Assembly (NCBI GenBank): GCA_016195915.1
Contig: JACPYS010000003.1
Location: 1 to 64,000, forward strand
Source of the DNA: Betaproteobacteria bacterium
GTDB lineage: Bacteria; Pseudomonadota; Gammaproteobacteria; Burkholderiales; SG8-39
Reading direction: 5' to 3'
Length of the DNA stretch: 64,000 nt
Shown in pieces: positions 1 to 8,710 of this stretch. The notes under the pieces were generated by a model. That model was given only the letters and a program-made list of their open reading frames with translations, did not search any database and was not told the DNA's origin. Positions within the stretch are counted from its first letter, which is position 1. Each line of letters begins with the position of its first letter. Both the position numbers and the translations under genes were made by a program.

Positions 1-1
1 A

Positions 2-91
2 CTCGGCATCGGGACTCGCGTCGCGGGGCCGACGTACGACGCGCTGTACGGCGGGCACTGGGTTCATCCGACCGCCCGGGCGAAGCCGTAG
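2..91 (+). CDS. C-terminal end of an unidentified protein (partial)
   Basis: The window opens inside an open frame that runs for 29 codons to a TAG at 89-91. The composition (Gly, Val, Tyr, Trp and His mixed, ending GGHWVHPTARAKP) looks like real protein. I do not recognise the family and too little is present to assign one. Bases 92-235 hold nothing I can identify before the convergent molybdoenzyme operon. Confidence 0.3.
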   Translation, partial: LGIGTRVAGPTYDALYGGHWVHPTARAKP

Positions 92-235
92 CCACCATGG
101 GTAGTGCCGTTGGGCGCCAACCGGATAGGCATGGATTGAACGTTAAAGGGCGATAGGCGTAGCGATCGGATCTTCCAATTTGACGGGTGTTGCGCAACGT
201 GCGTGGAGCCTCATGCCGGGCCAAGGTACAGACCC

Positions 236-1174
236 TCAGGAAATCGCCTGGTAGTACAGGTTCTGCGGATGGTTCGCCTCGGCGAAGAAATACCAGCGCT
301 CCGCTAACAGACCCACGTACTGGAGCGCAAACGCGGCCCCGAGAAGAAAAGCGTTTTCTCCCGACACCCCGAGCATGACGGCGGGAACCGGGAAAACCAA
401 AACGAGCAGCGCCCAGCGCACCGCCCGCACCGTTTCGCGCGTGCGCCCGTGGAAAAATTCACGCGTGTTGAATGAGCCGCCCATGAAACCCTGCGCCTTC
501 TGCTCGATGTGCGGATGCTTCACGCCGATCGCGGTGGCGAGCGAGGACATGGGGCGCAGGCGCGCGTTGCGACGCAATGCGGCGAGCCGGCCCAGGTAGG
601 CGAGTGCACCGAGTACGAGCGCCGCGATGGCAAGCTGATTGACCGCGTGTGGCGCGACCAGCGCTGCCAGCACCGAAGCGAGCGTGAAGCCGGAAGCGCT
701 GCCGAGCAGAAAATAATTCAGCGGCGTGAGCGTCGTGTGCCACTCCTGCAGGAATTTCAGGCAGGCGTAGATCATGGCGGTGCAGACGAACAGCGCGATG
801 CAGAGCACCGTGCCGGCCGCGCCGACCCACAGGCAGATCCGGTCTCCGGCTTGCAGTTGATGAGCCGCACCGTAGGCGAATACCGCGCCCATGAATGCCG
901 GCAGCACGATCACCTCGCGCGCCAGCCACGACGTGCGCCACTTCGCGGCGCTACGCCATGCCCGCTCAGGGCGCCCGAGATGGAAGAACGAGGAGAACAG
1001 CCCGGTCACGAGCAACGCCAGCGCCAGCGTAGCGCCCCCCACGTAGAACGTTGGTCCCGGCAAAGCAAGCAGGCCGTTGGCCGCCCCCACGTCGATCGCA
1101 TAGAGCGCGAGAAACAGCCCCTGCCCCGCGCCGAGGAGCGTGGTGAGAAAGATCACTGACCAGGCGGGGTTCAC
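236..1174 (-). CDS. soeC: Membrane anchor subunit of SoeABC-like molybdoenzyme (DmsC/NrfD type)
   Basis: A 312-residue, almost wholly hydrophobic protein with about eight membrane segments, matching the DmsC-type quinone-interacting anchor. It starts MNPAWSVIFLTTLLGAGQG and contains the family-typical stretch SSFFHLGRPERAWRSAAKWRTSW after the second or third helix. Its start overlaps the end of the iron-sulfur subunit by four bases, so it is the last gene of a three-gene operon. It would dock the catalytic and Fe-S subunits on the inner face of the membrane and pass electrons to or from the quinone pool. The length suits SoeC or DmsC; SoeC is preferred from the whole operon. Confidence 0.8.
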   Translation of the reverse strand: MNPAWSVIFLTTLLGAGQGLFLALYAIDVGAANGLLALPGPTFYVGGATLALALLVTGLFSSFFHLGRPERAWRSAAKWRTSWLAREVIVLPAFMGAVFAYGAAHQLQAGDRICLWVGAAGTVLCIALFVCTAMIYACLKFLQEWHTTLTPLNYFLLGSASGFTLASVLAALVAPHAVNQLAIAALVLGALAYLGRLAALRRNARLRPMSSLATAIGVKHPHIEQKAQGFMGGSFNTREFFHGRTRETVRAVRWALLVLVFPVPAVMLGVSGENAFLLGAAFALQYVGLLAERWYFFAEANHPQNLYYQAIS

Positions 1175-1902
1175 CAGGTCGTCACGTCATCGAGCGCCGG
1201 CTCGCCGGGCGCGGGTTTGGGCAGCTTGCCGTCGACCTTGAGCGGATTGTCGACGCGCTTCAATTCATCCGGATGGATGCGGAACTCCGTCTTCCGGCGC
1301 GGCAGGTAGTGATTGGCCGGGTGCGTCCCCCACTCGGGCATCAGCGCGTACCCGCCGTTGTCGCGGATCGCGCTCGAAACCGCCGATGCCGGATCGTGAA
1401 TGTCGCCGAACAGGCGCGCATTGGTCGGACACGCAAGGACGCAGGCGGGCTTGCGGTCGCGCTCCGGCAGCGATGCGTCGTAGATGCGATCGACGCAAAG
1501 CGTGCACTTCGTCATCACCTTTTCCTGCTGGTCAAGCTCCCGCACGCCGTAGGGACAGGCCCACGCGCAGTACTTGCAGCCGATGCACTTGTCGGCATCC
1601 ACCAGAACAATGCCGTCCTCGGCGCGCTTGTAGGAAGCGCCTGTTGGGCACACCGGCACGCAGGGCGGATCTTCGCAGTGCAGGCAGGATTTGGGGAAAT
1701 GCACCGTCTGCGTGTCCGGATACACGCCCACTTCGAAGGTCTGCACGCGATTGAAGAACGTCCCGGTGGGATCCTTTTCGTACGGGTTCTGATCCGTGAG
1801 CGGGCCCGCGGTGCCGGCAGTATTCCACTCCTTGCAGCTCGTCACGCAGGCGTGGCAACCGACGCATACGTTCAGATCGATTACAAGCGCCAGCTGTGTC
1901 AC
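1171..1902 (-). CDS. soeB: Four-cluster [4Fe-4S] electron-transfer subunit, SoeB/DmsB-like
   Basis: A 243-residue ferredoxin-like subunit with the usual four cysteine groups: VCVGCHACVTSCKEW near residue 12, CLHCEDPPCVPVCP near 95, KCIGCKYCAWACPYG near 125, and KCTLCVDR with a later CVLACP near 150-175. It relays electrons between the molybdopterin subunit and the membrane anchor. Start and stop overlap both neighbours by four bases, a tightly coupled operon. It has no signal peptide, in line with a cytoplasm-facing complex. The long insertion between clusters and the Pro-rich tail resemble SoeB and polysulfide-reductase-type partners rather than formate dehydrogenase. Confidence 0.85.
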   Translation of the reverse strand: MTQLALVIDLNVCVGCHACVTSCKEWNTAGTAGPLTDQNPYEKDPTGTFFNRVQTFEVGVYPDTQTVHFPKSCLHCEDPPCVPVCPTGASYKRAEDGIVLVDADKCIGCKYCAWACPYGVRELDQQEKVMTKCTLCVDRIYDASLPERDRKPACVLACPTNARLFGDIHDPASAVSSAIRDNGGYALMPEWGTHPANHYLPRRKTEFRIHPDELKRVDNPLKVDGKLPKPAPGEPALDDVTTW

Positions 1903-4718
1903 GGCGCCCCCCTCGTTCCGGGGAGCGGCGCAACCGCAGTGAACTCCGGCCAGCTCGCCTGCGCTTCATCGGCCGCGGCCGGACGAATCTGCACCCGCAC
2001 GTCGTACCATCCCGCCTGCCCAGTCACCGGATCGGAATTCGAGGTGCCTCCGGGAAGTGCGTCCGATATCAGGTGATTGAGCAGGAATCCCTTGCGCGCC
2101 TCATTGGCGTCAGCCGCGAGGTTCCACGCCCCTGGCGCCTTGCCGATCGCGTTCCAGGTCCACACCGTCCCGGGCTCGACGGCCTGGCTGTAGCGCGCCA
2201 TGCAGCGCACGCGGCCCCATTGCGATTCGACCCACATCCAGCCGCCGTCCTCGACGCCCCGCGCGCGCGCAGTCGCCGGATTCACGAACAGGTAATTGTG
2301 CGTGTGGATCTGCCGCAGCCAGGCGTTCTGCGAATCCCATGAGTGATACATCGCCATCGGCCGCTGCGTGATCGCGGCAAGCGGATACGCGAGCGCGTCG
2401 GTGGCCTCGACTTCGAGCGGCGGATACCAGAACGGCAGCGGATCGAAATACTTTTCCACCCGGGCGCGCAAGGCCTCGGGCGGCTGGCGGCCCGGCCACT
2501 TGCCCTGCGCTGCGAGGCGAAAGCGTTGCAGCACCTCGGAATATAGGTGGATCAGGATCGGCTCTCCATAGCGGCGCATGCGCGCGCGCTGCGCCCATTC
2601 CATGTAGCCGCGGTTCCAGTTGCGCATGTACTGGTAGGACGACGGCAACTTGTAATGAAATACGCAGTTGTTCGCCGCATACATCTCCCACTGCTTCGGA
2701 TTGGGCGCGCCGAGCATCGACTTGTCGCCATCCTTGCCGCGCCAGCCGGCGAGGAAGCCCATGCCCGAGCCGGGCTCGGTCTCGTAGTTGACGATGAAAT
2801 CCGGGTAGTCGCGGAACTTGCGGCCGCCGTCGGGCTTCGTGAACGCGGGAAATTTCAGGCGACCGGCGAGCTCGATCAGCACCTCCTGGAAGGGTTTGCA
2901 TTCGCCGCTGGGCGCAACCACGGGAACGCGAACCGAATCCACGGGCCCGTCGAACTCCGAGATCGGCCGGTCGAGCAGCGACATCGCATCGTGGCGCTCG
3001 AGGTAGGTGGTATCGGGCAGGATCAGGTCCGCGAACGCGGTCATCTCGGACTGGAACGCGTCGCAAACAACGATGAACGGGATCTTGTGTTCTCCATCCG
3101 CGTTGCGATCGTTGAGCATCTTCCTGACCTCGAGCGTGTTCATGGTCGAGTTCCAGGCCATGTTGGCCATGAAGATCATGAGCGTGTCGATCGGATAAGG
3201 GTCGCCGCGCCACGCGTTGGTGATCACGTTGTGCATCAAGCCGTGCACCGACAGCGGATACTCCCAGGAGAAGCCCTTGTCGATGCGCACCGGACGGCCC
3301 GCCTCGTCCACGAACAGGTCTTCGGGCGAGCCCGGCCAGCCGAGCACGAGGCTGGCGAGCGGGGTATTCGGTTTGACGTCCTGCGGCCCTTTCGGCGGCT
3401 TGGCGGTCGGCGGTATCGCGCGAGGAAACGGCGCCTTGTGGCGGAATCCGCCGGGCCGGTCTATGGTGCCGAGCAGGCTCATCAGAATGCCGAGCGCGCG
3501 GGTGGTGTGAAAGCCGTTGGAATGCGCGGCAAGCCCGCGCATCGCATGAAACGCGACCGGCCTTCCGGTCACTGATTCGTGCTCGCCGCCCCAGCAATCG
3601 GTCCACGCGATCGGTAGCTCGATCCTTTCATCGCGCGCCGTAATGCCCATCTCGTGCGCGAGACGCCGGATCGTCGCGGCCGGAATGCCGGTGATCTCCG
3701 ACGCCCACTCGGCGGTGCACCTCTCCACGCGCTCGGCGAGCAGCTGAAACGACGGCTTCACGCGCATCCCGTTGCGCAGGCGAAACTCGCCGAACAGCGC
3801 CGGATCGGCGCCCTCGGTGTGCGAGAGCACCGCGAGGCCGCTCAGCCGGTCCCACCACATCTGGTTCTGCGGATAGTCCCGGTTGATCGGGTCGGAATCC
3901 TCGTCGGTGACGATCAGGCCGTGGCGCTCGGAATCCGGATCGACGATCACGAGGTGACCGGCGTTGCTGTAGCGCGCGAGGAACTCGCGGTCGTAGAGGC
4001 CCAGCGCGATGATCTCGTGGATGATCGCGAGCAGCAGCGCGCCGTCGGTTCCGGGCCGGACCGGCACCCACTCGTCGGCGATCGCCGAGTAGCCGGTGCG
4101 CACCGGATTGACCGAGATGAAGCGGCCGCCGCGGCGTTTGAATTTCGAAATCGCGATCTTGAGCGGGTTGGAGTGATGGTCCTCGGCCGTGCCGAGCATG
4201 ACGAAGAGCTTGGCGCGCTCGAGGTCGGGGCCGCCGAATTCCCAGAACGAGCCCCCGATGGTGTAGATCATTCCGGCGGCCATGTTCACCGAGCAGAAAC
4301 CACCGTGCGCCGCGTAGTTCGGCGTACCGAACTGGCGAGCGAACATTCCGGTCAGGGCCTGCATCTGGTCGCGGCCCGTGAACAACGCGAATTTCTTCGG
4401 GTCGGTCGCGCGGATCCCGGCCAACCGGGTCTCGAGCATCCTGAACGCCTCGTCCCAGGAGATCGGCTCGAATTCGCCCGCACCGCGCTCCGAGCCTGCG
4501 CGCCGCCTGAGCGGGCGTGTAAGGCGCGCAGGCGAGTTCTGCTTCATGATTCCGGAAGCACCCTTGGCGCAGATCACCCCCTGGTTGAGAGGGTGATCCG
4601 GATTGCCGTCGATGTAGCGGACCTTGCCGTCTTCCAGGTGCACGCGTATGCCGCAGCGGCAGGCGCACATGTAGCAGGTCGTGGTCTTCGTTTCGGTCAC
4701 GGGCATGGTCGGCATCAT
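1899..4718 (-). CDS. soeA: Molybdopterin catalytic subunit, probable cytoplasmic sulfite dehydrogenase SoeA
   Basis: A 939-residue bis-MGD oxidoreductase. The N-terminus carries CYMCACRCGIRV (CxxCxxxC) and the fourth ligand in GVICAKGAS, binding one [4Fe-4S] cluster. Molybdopterin-domain blocks (EPISWDEAF, FALFTGRDQMQALTG) and a C-terminal dinucleotide-binding domain follow. There is no twin-arginine signal, so the protein should stay in the cytoplasm, as SoeA does and DmsA does not. I place the start at the tandem ATG-ATG preceded by GGGAGAA rather than the ATG 60 bases further out, which lacks a site. Size and operon order A-B-C fit SoeABC. A polysulfide/thiosulfate or other organic-substrate reductase remains possible. 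Confidence 0.75.
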   Translation of the reverse strand: MMPTMPVTETKTTTCYMCACRCGIRVHLEDGKVRYIDGNPDHPLNQGVICAKGASGIMKQNSPARLTRPLRRRAGSERGAGEFEPISWDEAFRMLETRLAGIRATDPKKFALFTGRDQMQALTGMFARQFGTPNYAAHGGFCSVNMAAGMIYTIGGSFWEFGGPDLERAKLFVMLGTAEDHHSNPLKIAISKFKRRGGRFISVNPVRTGYSAIADEWVPVRPGTDGALLLAIIHEIIALGLYDREFLARYSNAGHLVIVDPDSERHGLIVTDEDSDPINRDYPQNQMWWDRLSGLAVLSHTEGADPALFGEFRLRNGMRVKPSFQLLAERVERCTAEWASEITGIPAATIRRLAHEMGITARDERIELPIAWTDCWGGEHESVTGRPVAFHAMRGLAAHSNGFHTTRALGILMSLLGTIDRPGGFRHKAPFPRAIPPTAKPPKGPQDVKPNTPLASLVLGWPGSPEDLFVDEAGRPVRIDKGFSWEYPLSVHGLMHNVITNAWRGDPYPIDTLMIFMANMAWNSTMNTLEVRKMLNDRNADGEHKIPFIVVCDAFQSEMTAFADLILPDTTYLERHDAMSLLDRPISEFDGPVDSVRVPVVAPSGECKPFQEVLIELAGRLKFPAFTKPDGGRKFRDYPDFIVNYETEPGSGMGFLAGWRGKDGDKSMLGAPNPKQWEMYAANNCVFHYKLPSSYQYMRNWNRGYMEWAQRARMRRYGEPILIHLYSEVLQRFRLAAQGKWPGRQPPEALRARVEKYFDPLPFWYPPLEVEATDALAYPLAAITQRPMAMYHSWDSQNAWLRQIHTHNYLFVNPATARARGVEDGGWMWVESQWGRVRCMARYSQAVEPGTVWTWNAIGKAPGAWNLAADANEARKGFLLNHLISDALPGGTSNSDPVTGQAGWYDVRVQIRPAAADEAQASWPEFTAVAPLPGTRGAP

Positions 4719-4826
4719 AGTTCTCCCGCCCGCAGAGCTGTCAAAGCTATCCTCCTGATTCAGCCATAAGCAGGCCATTGCCGCGAAGCAACTACAATTG
4801 ACCCCTTACTCATCAGGGAGCACGCC

Positions 4827-5201
4827 ATGGCAGAGGAAGTCAAGCCGCAAGCCGCGAAACCTGACGCGCTTCAGATGCGCCTTCAATTGACGCCGTCGAA
4901 CCAGTCCGAGCAGCCGATACTCGCGAACACCACGCTCGTGATGCCCGGGTCGGGGTTCGTGTACGTGGACTTCGGCTTCATCGATCCCGGGGTGCTGCCG
5001 GCGCTGGGACAGGTGGCGCGACAGGGCGGCAAGATGCCCGAACAGATCAACGGCCGGCTCGCTGCGCGGCTCGCATTGAGTTTCGACGTGGTTCAGCAGC
5101 TGCATCAGCAGCTGGGCAGCGTACTTCAGGGATTGCAGAGATCGCAGGCGCAGGCGTCCGAAGCCGGAAAGGCGGCGGCGAGGCCCGACAGAAAGAACTG
5201 A
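4827..5201 (+). CDS. Small unknown protein, weakly DUF3467-like
   Basis: A 124-residue soluble protein divergent from the molybdoenzyme operon, with GGGAG six bases before the ATG. The centre (ILANTTLVMPGSGFVYVDFGFIDP) is followed by RLALSFDVVQQLHQQLGSVL, a helical stretch, and an Ala/Gln-rich polar tail. The layout of a short beta stretch ending in VDFG, then an 'R-x-alternating-helix' segment, recalls DUF3467 proteins, which have no assigned function. I am not certain of the match. It may share a promoter region with soeA in the 108-base divergent gap. Confidence 0.6.
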   Translation: MAEEVKPQAAKPDALQMRLQLTPSNQSEQPILANTTLVMPGSGFVYVDFGFIDPGVLPALGQVARQGGKMPEQINGRLAARLALSFDVVQQLHQQLGSVLQGLQRSQAQASEAGKAAARPDRKN

Positions 5202-5224
5202 CACGGTCTCAGGCGGACCAAGAC

Positions 5225-5923
5225 ATGAAGAACCCGCCCAACCACCCGGGGCGCAAGCTCTACACCTCGGAACTGGACATCGACGAAGAGCACATTGACG
5301 CCTTCGTCAACTGGTATGCGTTCCGCCACGCGCCCGACATCTACCAGATCGGATTCGACCTGTGCACGTGCTACCGCGGCGTTGCGGGCGACATGACGAT
5401 CCTCGATTTGTACGAGATCGGCAGCGTCGACATTTTCGACACGCCCCAGTACCGCAGCATCGCGCAGACCGATCCCTATTCGGCCGAGATACTCGCCGAG
5501 CGGCACAAAAAGGCTCACACCGTCTACTCGCAGGTGTTCGTGGCGCCCGAACCGGTGGATGCGCGGGCGCTACTCAACGCCGACTGGATCAGCGTCGAGC
5601 GCTTCGATTTCACCGATCCGGACAAGGATAGGCTGGTCGACTATCTCGATGCGGGCGAAGCCGAGCGCATCCTGCTGGCCGGCGCCAAGCGCGTGCGCCT
5701 CGCCGCGAGGACCAAGGCCGGTCCGCAGCATGTTTCGCATCGCCCGCACTACATGCTCCTTGTCGAATGGCCGCAGCGGCCTTCCCTCGAGGATGTCGGG
5801 AAGCGGCTGAGCGGGCACTTCGGCGCGGCGATTTCCGATCAATCTTTCTTTGTCGGCTATCGACTCTATCCGTGGCCGGATCGCAAGGACGTTCCACCCC
5901 GCCAGCGTGTTGCGGGCGGATGA
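5225..5923 (+). CDS. Unknown protein, possible dimeric alpha/beta-barrel (EthD-like) duplication
   Basis: A 232-residue soluble protein with two similar halves. Each has a beta-strand start (LYTSELDIDEEHIDAFVNWY, then DWISVERFDFTDPDKDRLVDYL), a helix and a closing strand near the end (HTVYSQVFVAPE, HYMLLVEWPQRPS). This pattern resembles ferredoxin-fold dimeric barrels such as EthD or NIPSNAP, which often assist catabolic enzymes. No catalytic motif is obvious. It lies 24 bases after the previous gene and 26 bases before the Bug protein gene, so the three may be co-transcribed. Confidence 0.6.
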   Translation: MKNPPNHPGRKLYTSELDIDEEHIDAFVNWYAFRHAPDIYQIGFDLCTCYRGVAGDMTILDLYEIGSVDIFDTPQYRSIAQTDPYSAEILAERHKKAHTVYSQVFVAPEPVDARALLNADWISVERFDFTDPDKDRLVDYLDAGEAERILLAGAKRVRLAARTKAGPQHVSHRPHYMLLVEWPQRPSLEDVGKRLSGHFGAAISDQSFFVGYRLYPWPDRKDVPPRQRVAGG

Positions 5924-5949
5924 TCTGAATCTCGCTGAGGAGGCGGCAG

Positions 5950-6927
5950 ATGAAAACCTCGATGCGATTGTGCCTGAGCTGCGCAGGGCTCGCGCTGATG
6001 CTCGCTGCGCCATCGGCCATCCTCGCGCAGGATTTTCCGAATCGGGCGATTCGCATTCTGGTGCCCTACCCCTCCGGCGGACAGTCGGATATTTTCACCC
6101 GGCTCATTGCAGAATCGCTGAAGCAGCAGTTCGACAAGCCGGTCATAGTCGAGAACCGCCCCGGAGCCGGGACGACGCTGGCTGCCAATCTGGTCGCGAA
6201 GTCACCGCCGGACGGTTACACCCTCCTGCTCGCCGCCGCCAGCGCCACCGCGATTGCACCAGTGACGATGAGGAGCGTGACCTTTGATCCCAGGCAGATC
6301 ACGCCGGTCACCCTGATCGCAAAAGTCCCTTACATCCTGGTGGCGTCGAAGCACTTTGCGCCGAATACCATGGCCGAATTTCTGGCCTACGCCAAGGCCA
6401 ATCCGGGCAAGGTGAACTGGGCGACGCACGGCATGGGCGCGGCGCAGCATCTCACCGGCGAGATGTTCCGACGCTCCGCCGGAATCGACATTACCGCGAT
6501 TCACTACCAGGGCAGCACGCCGGGCACGCTCGACATGATCGGTGGCCGCGTGGACATCATGTTCGATGGCGCCGGCACCGGTCTGGCCAACGTGAGATCG
6601 GGCCAGCTGAAGGCGATCGCCATGGGCAGCGACCAGCGCGTGCCCGGGGCGCCGGCTCTGCCGACCTGGAAGGAAACGGGCGTGCCGCTGAGCGCCTACA
6701 CCTGGTACGGGATGTTTGCGCCGCTCGGAACGCCGGCGCCGGTGATGGACAAGCTCCACGCGGCGATCACGGCGGCGATCAACGGCAAGCCCTACAAGGA
6801 CCGCATGGCGCAGGCGGAAGGCGAGGTCCCGTCGCTCTCGATCGCGAAAGCGAAGAAGTTCGTCGACGAAGATGCCGTGATGTGGGCGAACCTCATCCGT
6901 TCGCTCAATCTGAAACTCGATCAATAG
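5950..6927 (+). CDS. Bug/TctC-type solute-binding protein
   Basis: A 325-residue periplasmic binding protein of the tripartite tricarboxylate transporter (Bug) family. The N-terminal signal peptide (MKTSMRLCLSCAGLALMLAAPSAILAQ) is followed by the hallmark start FPNRAIRILVPYPSGGQSDIFTR and the mid-protein blocks VIVENRPGAGTTLAANLVAKSPPDGYTLL and HYQGSTPGTLDMIGGRVDIMFD. Such proteins bind carboxylates or aromatic acids. No TctA or TctB membrane genes are adjacent, the orphan arrangement typical of Burkholderiales. GAGGAGG lies just upstream of the ATG. Confidence 0.9.
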   Translation: MKTSMRLCLSCAGLALMLAAPSAILAQDFPNRAIRILVPYPSGGQSDIFTRLIAESLKQQFDKPVIVENRPGAGTTLAANLVAKSPPDGYTLLLAAASATAIAPVTMRSVTFDPRQITPVTLIAKVPYILVASKHFAPNTMAEFLAYAKANPGKVNWATHGMGAAQHLTGEMFRRSAGIDITAIHYQGSTPGTLDMIGGRVDIMFDGAGTGLANVRSGQLKAIAMGSDQRVPGAPALPTWKETGVPLSAYTWYGMFAPLGTPAPVMDKLHAAITAAINGKPYKDRMAQAEGEVPSLSIAKAKKFVDEDAVMWANLIRSLNLKLDQ

Positions 6928-6937
6928 ACCTTGTCGA

Positions 6938-7741
6938 ATGCATCCTCTGCCGGCAGCGGTGCAGGAGCGCGATCTCTACGCGGTCGCGAGCGCGGGAACC
7001 GCTGAGCTGCGCGGGGCGGGCACGGCGCTCTCGTCCAGGGAACTCCAGATCCTCGTGTTGCTCGACGCGCGGACCACGGTCGCCAGAATCGCAGAGCGAT
7101 TGAACATGCCGCTGGAAGAGGCCCTTGCAGTATTTTCCGACCTGCGACGCCGCGGGCTGATCGAATCGGCCACGGCGGACTCCATTGCCGGCATCGGTGA
7201 TCTGTTCCGCATGCCGCTCGCGCCGGTAGCGGCGGCGGCGTCGGCGGTACAGGCGGGAGAGGAGGCCGGTCGCGGCATGTCCGGGCTGGGACGCTCGGGC
7301 TACTACGTGACGATCGCGCGCCGCCGTGCGGTAACGCAGAAGCCGCAGGAAGGACGCGCGTACACGGTCCTCGTCATCGATGACGACGCGACCATTACCG
7401 ATCTCGTGCAGCACTACATCGAACGCGAAGGTTTACCCTTTCGCCGCGCCTCCAACCGGGAAGAAATCATCGCCGCGCTGCGCACGCGGCCGGTCCCCGA
7501 TCTGGCGCTGCTTGACATCATGATGCCCGACGCCGACGGTTTCGATGTCCTCGCGAGGATCCGCTCGCACCCCGTTCTGAAGGGGATGCCGGTCGTGATG
7601 ATGTCGGCCGTTGCCAGCCGTGAGGCCGTGGTGAAGGGGCTGCAGCTCGGCGCCGATGGCTATGTGACCAAACCGTTTACGTCCGAGTCGCTGATGAATG
7701 CGGTGAGGACGGTGCTCGGTCTGGCACGAGCCTCCCGTTAA
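6938..7741 (+). CDS. Response regulator with C-terminal receiver domain
   Basis: A 267-residue protein in unusual order. Residues 30-80 look like a small winged-helix segment (LSSRELQILVLLDARTTVARIAERLN). A variable Ala-rich linker follows, and residues about 143-262 form a CheY-type receiver. The receiver shows the acidic pair IDDDAT, the phosphorylatable Asp in LALLDIMMPDADGF, the switch Ser in VVMMSAVAS, and Lys in YVTKPF. No output domain follows the receiver, and no histidine kinase is nearby, so its partner is unknown. It begins 10 bases after the Bug gene stop. Confidence 0.8.
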   Translation: MHPLPAAVQERDLYAVASAGTAELRGAGTALSSRELQILVLLDARTTVARIAERLNMPLEEALAVFSDLRRRGLIESATADSIAGIGDLFRMPLAPVAAAASAVQAGEEAGRGMSGLGRSGYYVTIARRRAVTQKPQEGRAYTVLVIDDDATITDLVQHYIEREGLPFRRASNREEIIAALRTRPVPDLALLDIMMPDADGFDVLARIRSHPVLKGMPVVMMSAVASREAVVKGLQLGADGYVTKPFTSESLMNAVRTVLGLARASR

Positions 7742-7871
7742 TCGGCTGGCGCGCGGCTGGTTGAGACGGCCCTGAACCTTCTTGAATGCTGTTATATGTA
7801 GAACTACCCGGCCATGCTCTTGACTGCCGCCGGACTGGCAGATGCCATTTTTTCGTCGGCGATCGGATTGT

Positions 7872-8489
7872 CTAGTTTCCCATTTGCTTCGCACGCCGGA
7901 CCAGCTGGTCGAGGGCTTCGTAGGGCTGCGCGCCCACGACGCCGTAGCCGCCCGCCACAAAGGTCGGCACGCCGGTGACGCCGTATTCGCGCGAGCGCGC
8001 CCAATCGGCATCGACCGCCGCCCGGTGGCTGCGCGTCTCGAGCACTTCACGAGCCTTGTCGCCGGGCAGGCCGACGCTCTCGGCGATCTGCACCAGCACC
8101 GCGGGATCACCGATGTTCAGGCAGTCTACGAAGTACGCGCGGAACAGCGCATCGTGGATCGCTTCGCCGCCAGGCTGCGAGTCGGCCCACTTGCCCAATT
8201 CCTGCGCAAGCCGGCTGTTGAAAGTCATCTTGCGCTCGCCATAGGGCAGGCCTTCCGCGGCCATGCGCGCGCGCATCTGGGCCTGCATCTTCGCAATGTC
8301 GTAACCGCGCCCGGCGAACAGCTCTTCCAGGCTCCTGCCCTCCGAAGGCGTGTCGGGATGCAGCGGAAAGTGGATCCATTCCACCTGCACGCCATGTTCC
8401 TTCCTGAGCCTCTCAATACGCACGGTACTGAAATAGCACCAGGGTCAGACGTAATCGGAAAAAATCTCGAGGACCAGGGGTTGCGTCAT
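7872..8489 (-). CDS. Predicted selenoprotein: FrnE/DsbA-family oxidoreductase with a U-P-W-C active site
   Basis: Read with the UGA at 8447-8445 as selenocysteine, this is a 205-residue thioredoxin-fold protein of the DsbA/FrnE group. It starts MTQPLVLEIFSDYV, then UGA, then PWCYFSTVRIERLRKE. Relatives have FSDYxCPWC here, so the UGA replaces the nucleophilic first cysteine. The C-terminal part keeps the cis-proline loop (YGVTGVPTFVAGGY). The ATG has GGAG six bases upstream. Ignoring the UGA would leave a truncated frame from a GTG at 8423 without its active site. A SECIS-like hairpin follows the UGA. The divergent neighbour shows the same feature. A nonsense-mutated pseudogene is the alternative. 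Confidence 0.85.
8411..8433 (-). promoter_or_regulatory. Candidate bacterial SECIS hairpin of the FrnE-like gene
   Basis: Twelve bases after the UGA the mRNA can form a 9-bp stem, UUUCAGUAC paired with GUAUUGAGA (two G-U wobbles), closing the five-base loop CGUGC. The loop begins at base 21 after the UGA. Bacterial SECIS elements typically have the loop about 16-37 bases downstream and a G in the first two loop positions, here G at position two followed by U. The hairpin lies inside the coding sequence, as required for SelB-dependent decoding in bacteria. Confidence 0.75.
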
Positions 8490-8710
8490 GTGCGTCTCCA
8501 AGTGGGCGCTGCTTCTTGCGCTGATTATCGTAGAACTGGATCGGCTTCACCACATCGGCCCCGAACTATACGCGGATTCGCGCAGCATGAACCCGGGTGC
8601 TGCTTGCGCTCGGCGGGTCACCGATTCGGCGCGCGGGAGCCGGCGCTGCAGCGCGATTGCGCGCAAGCACCGAATGACGTAGCGTTGCCAGATATCAAGG
8701 AGGAACAAGC

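Noticed and set aside
7872-8423. Annotating the FrnE-like gene as a normal 183-residue protein starting at GTG 8423
   Set aside because: This start lacks a ribosome site and drops the whole active site, while a good ATG with GGAG exists in frame upstream across a single UGA.
8424-8440. Alternative hairpin after the FrnE-like UGA: GGUGCU pairing with AGUACC
   Set aside because: Its loop begins only about 11 bases after the UGA and has no G in the first two positions, unlike known bacterial SECIS elements. The 9-bp hairpin at 8411-8433 fits better.
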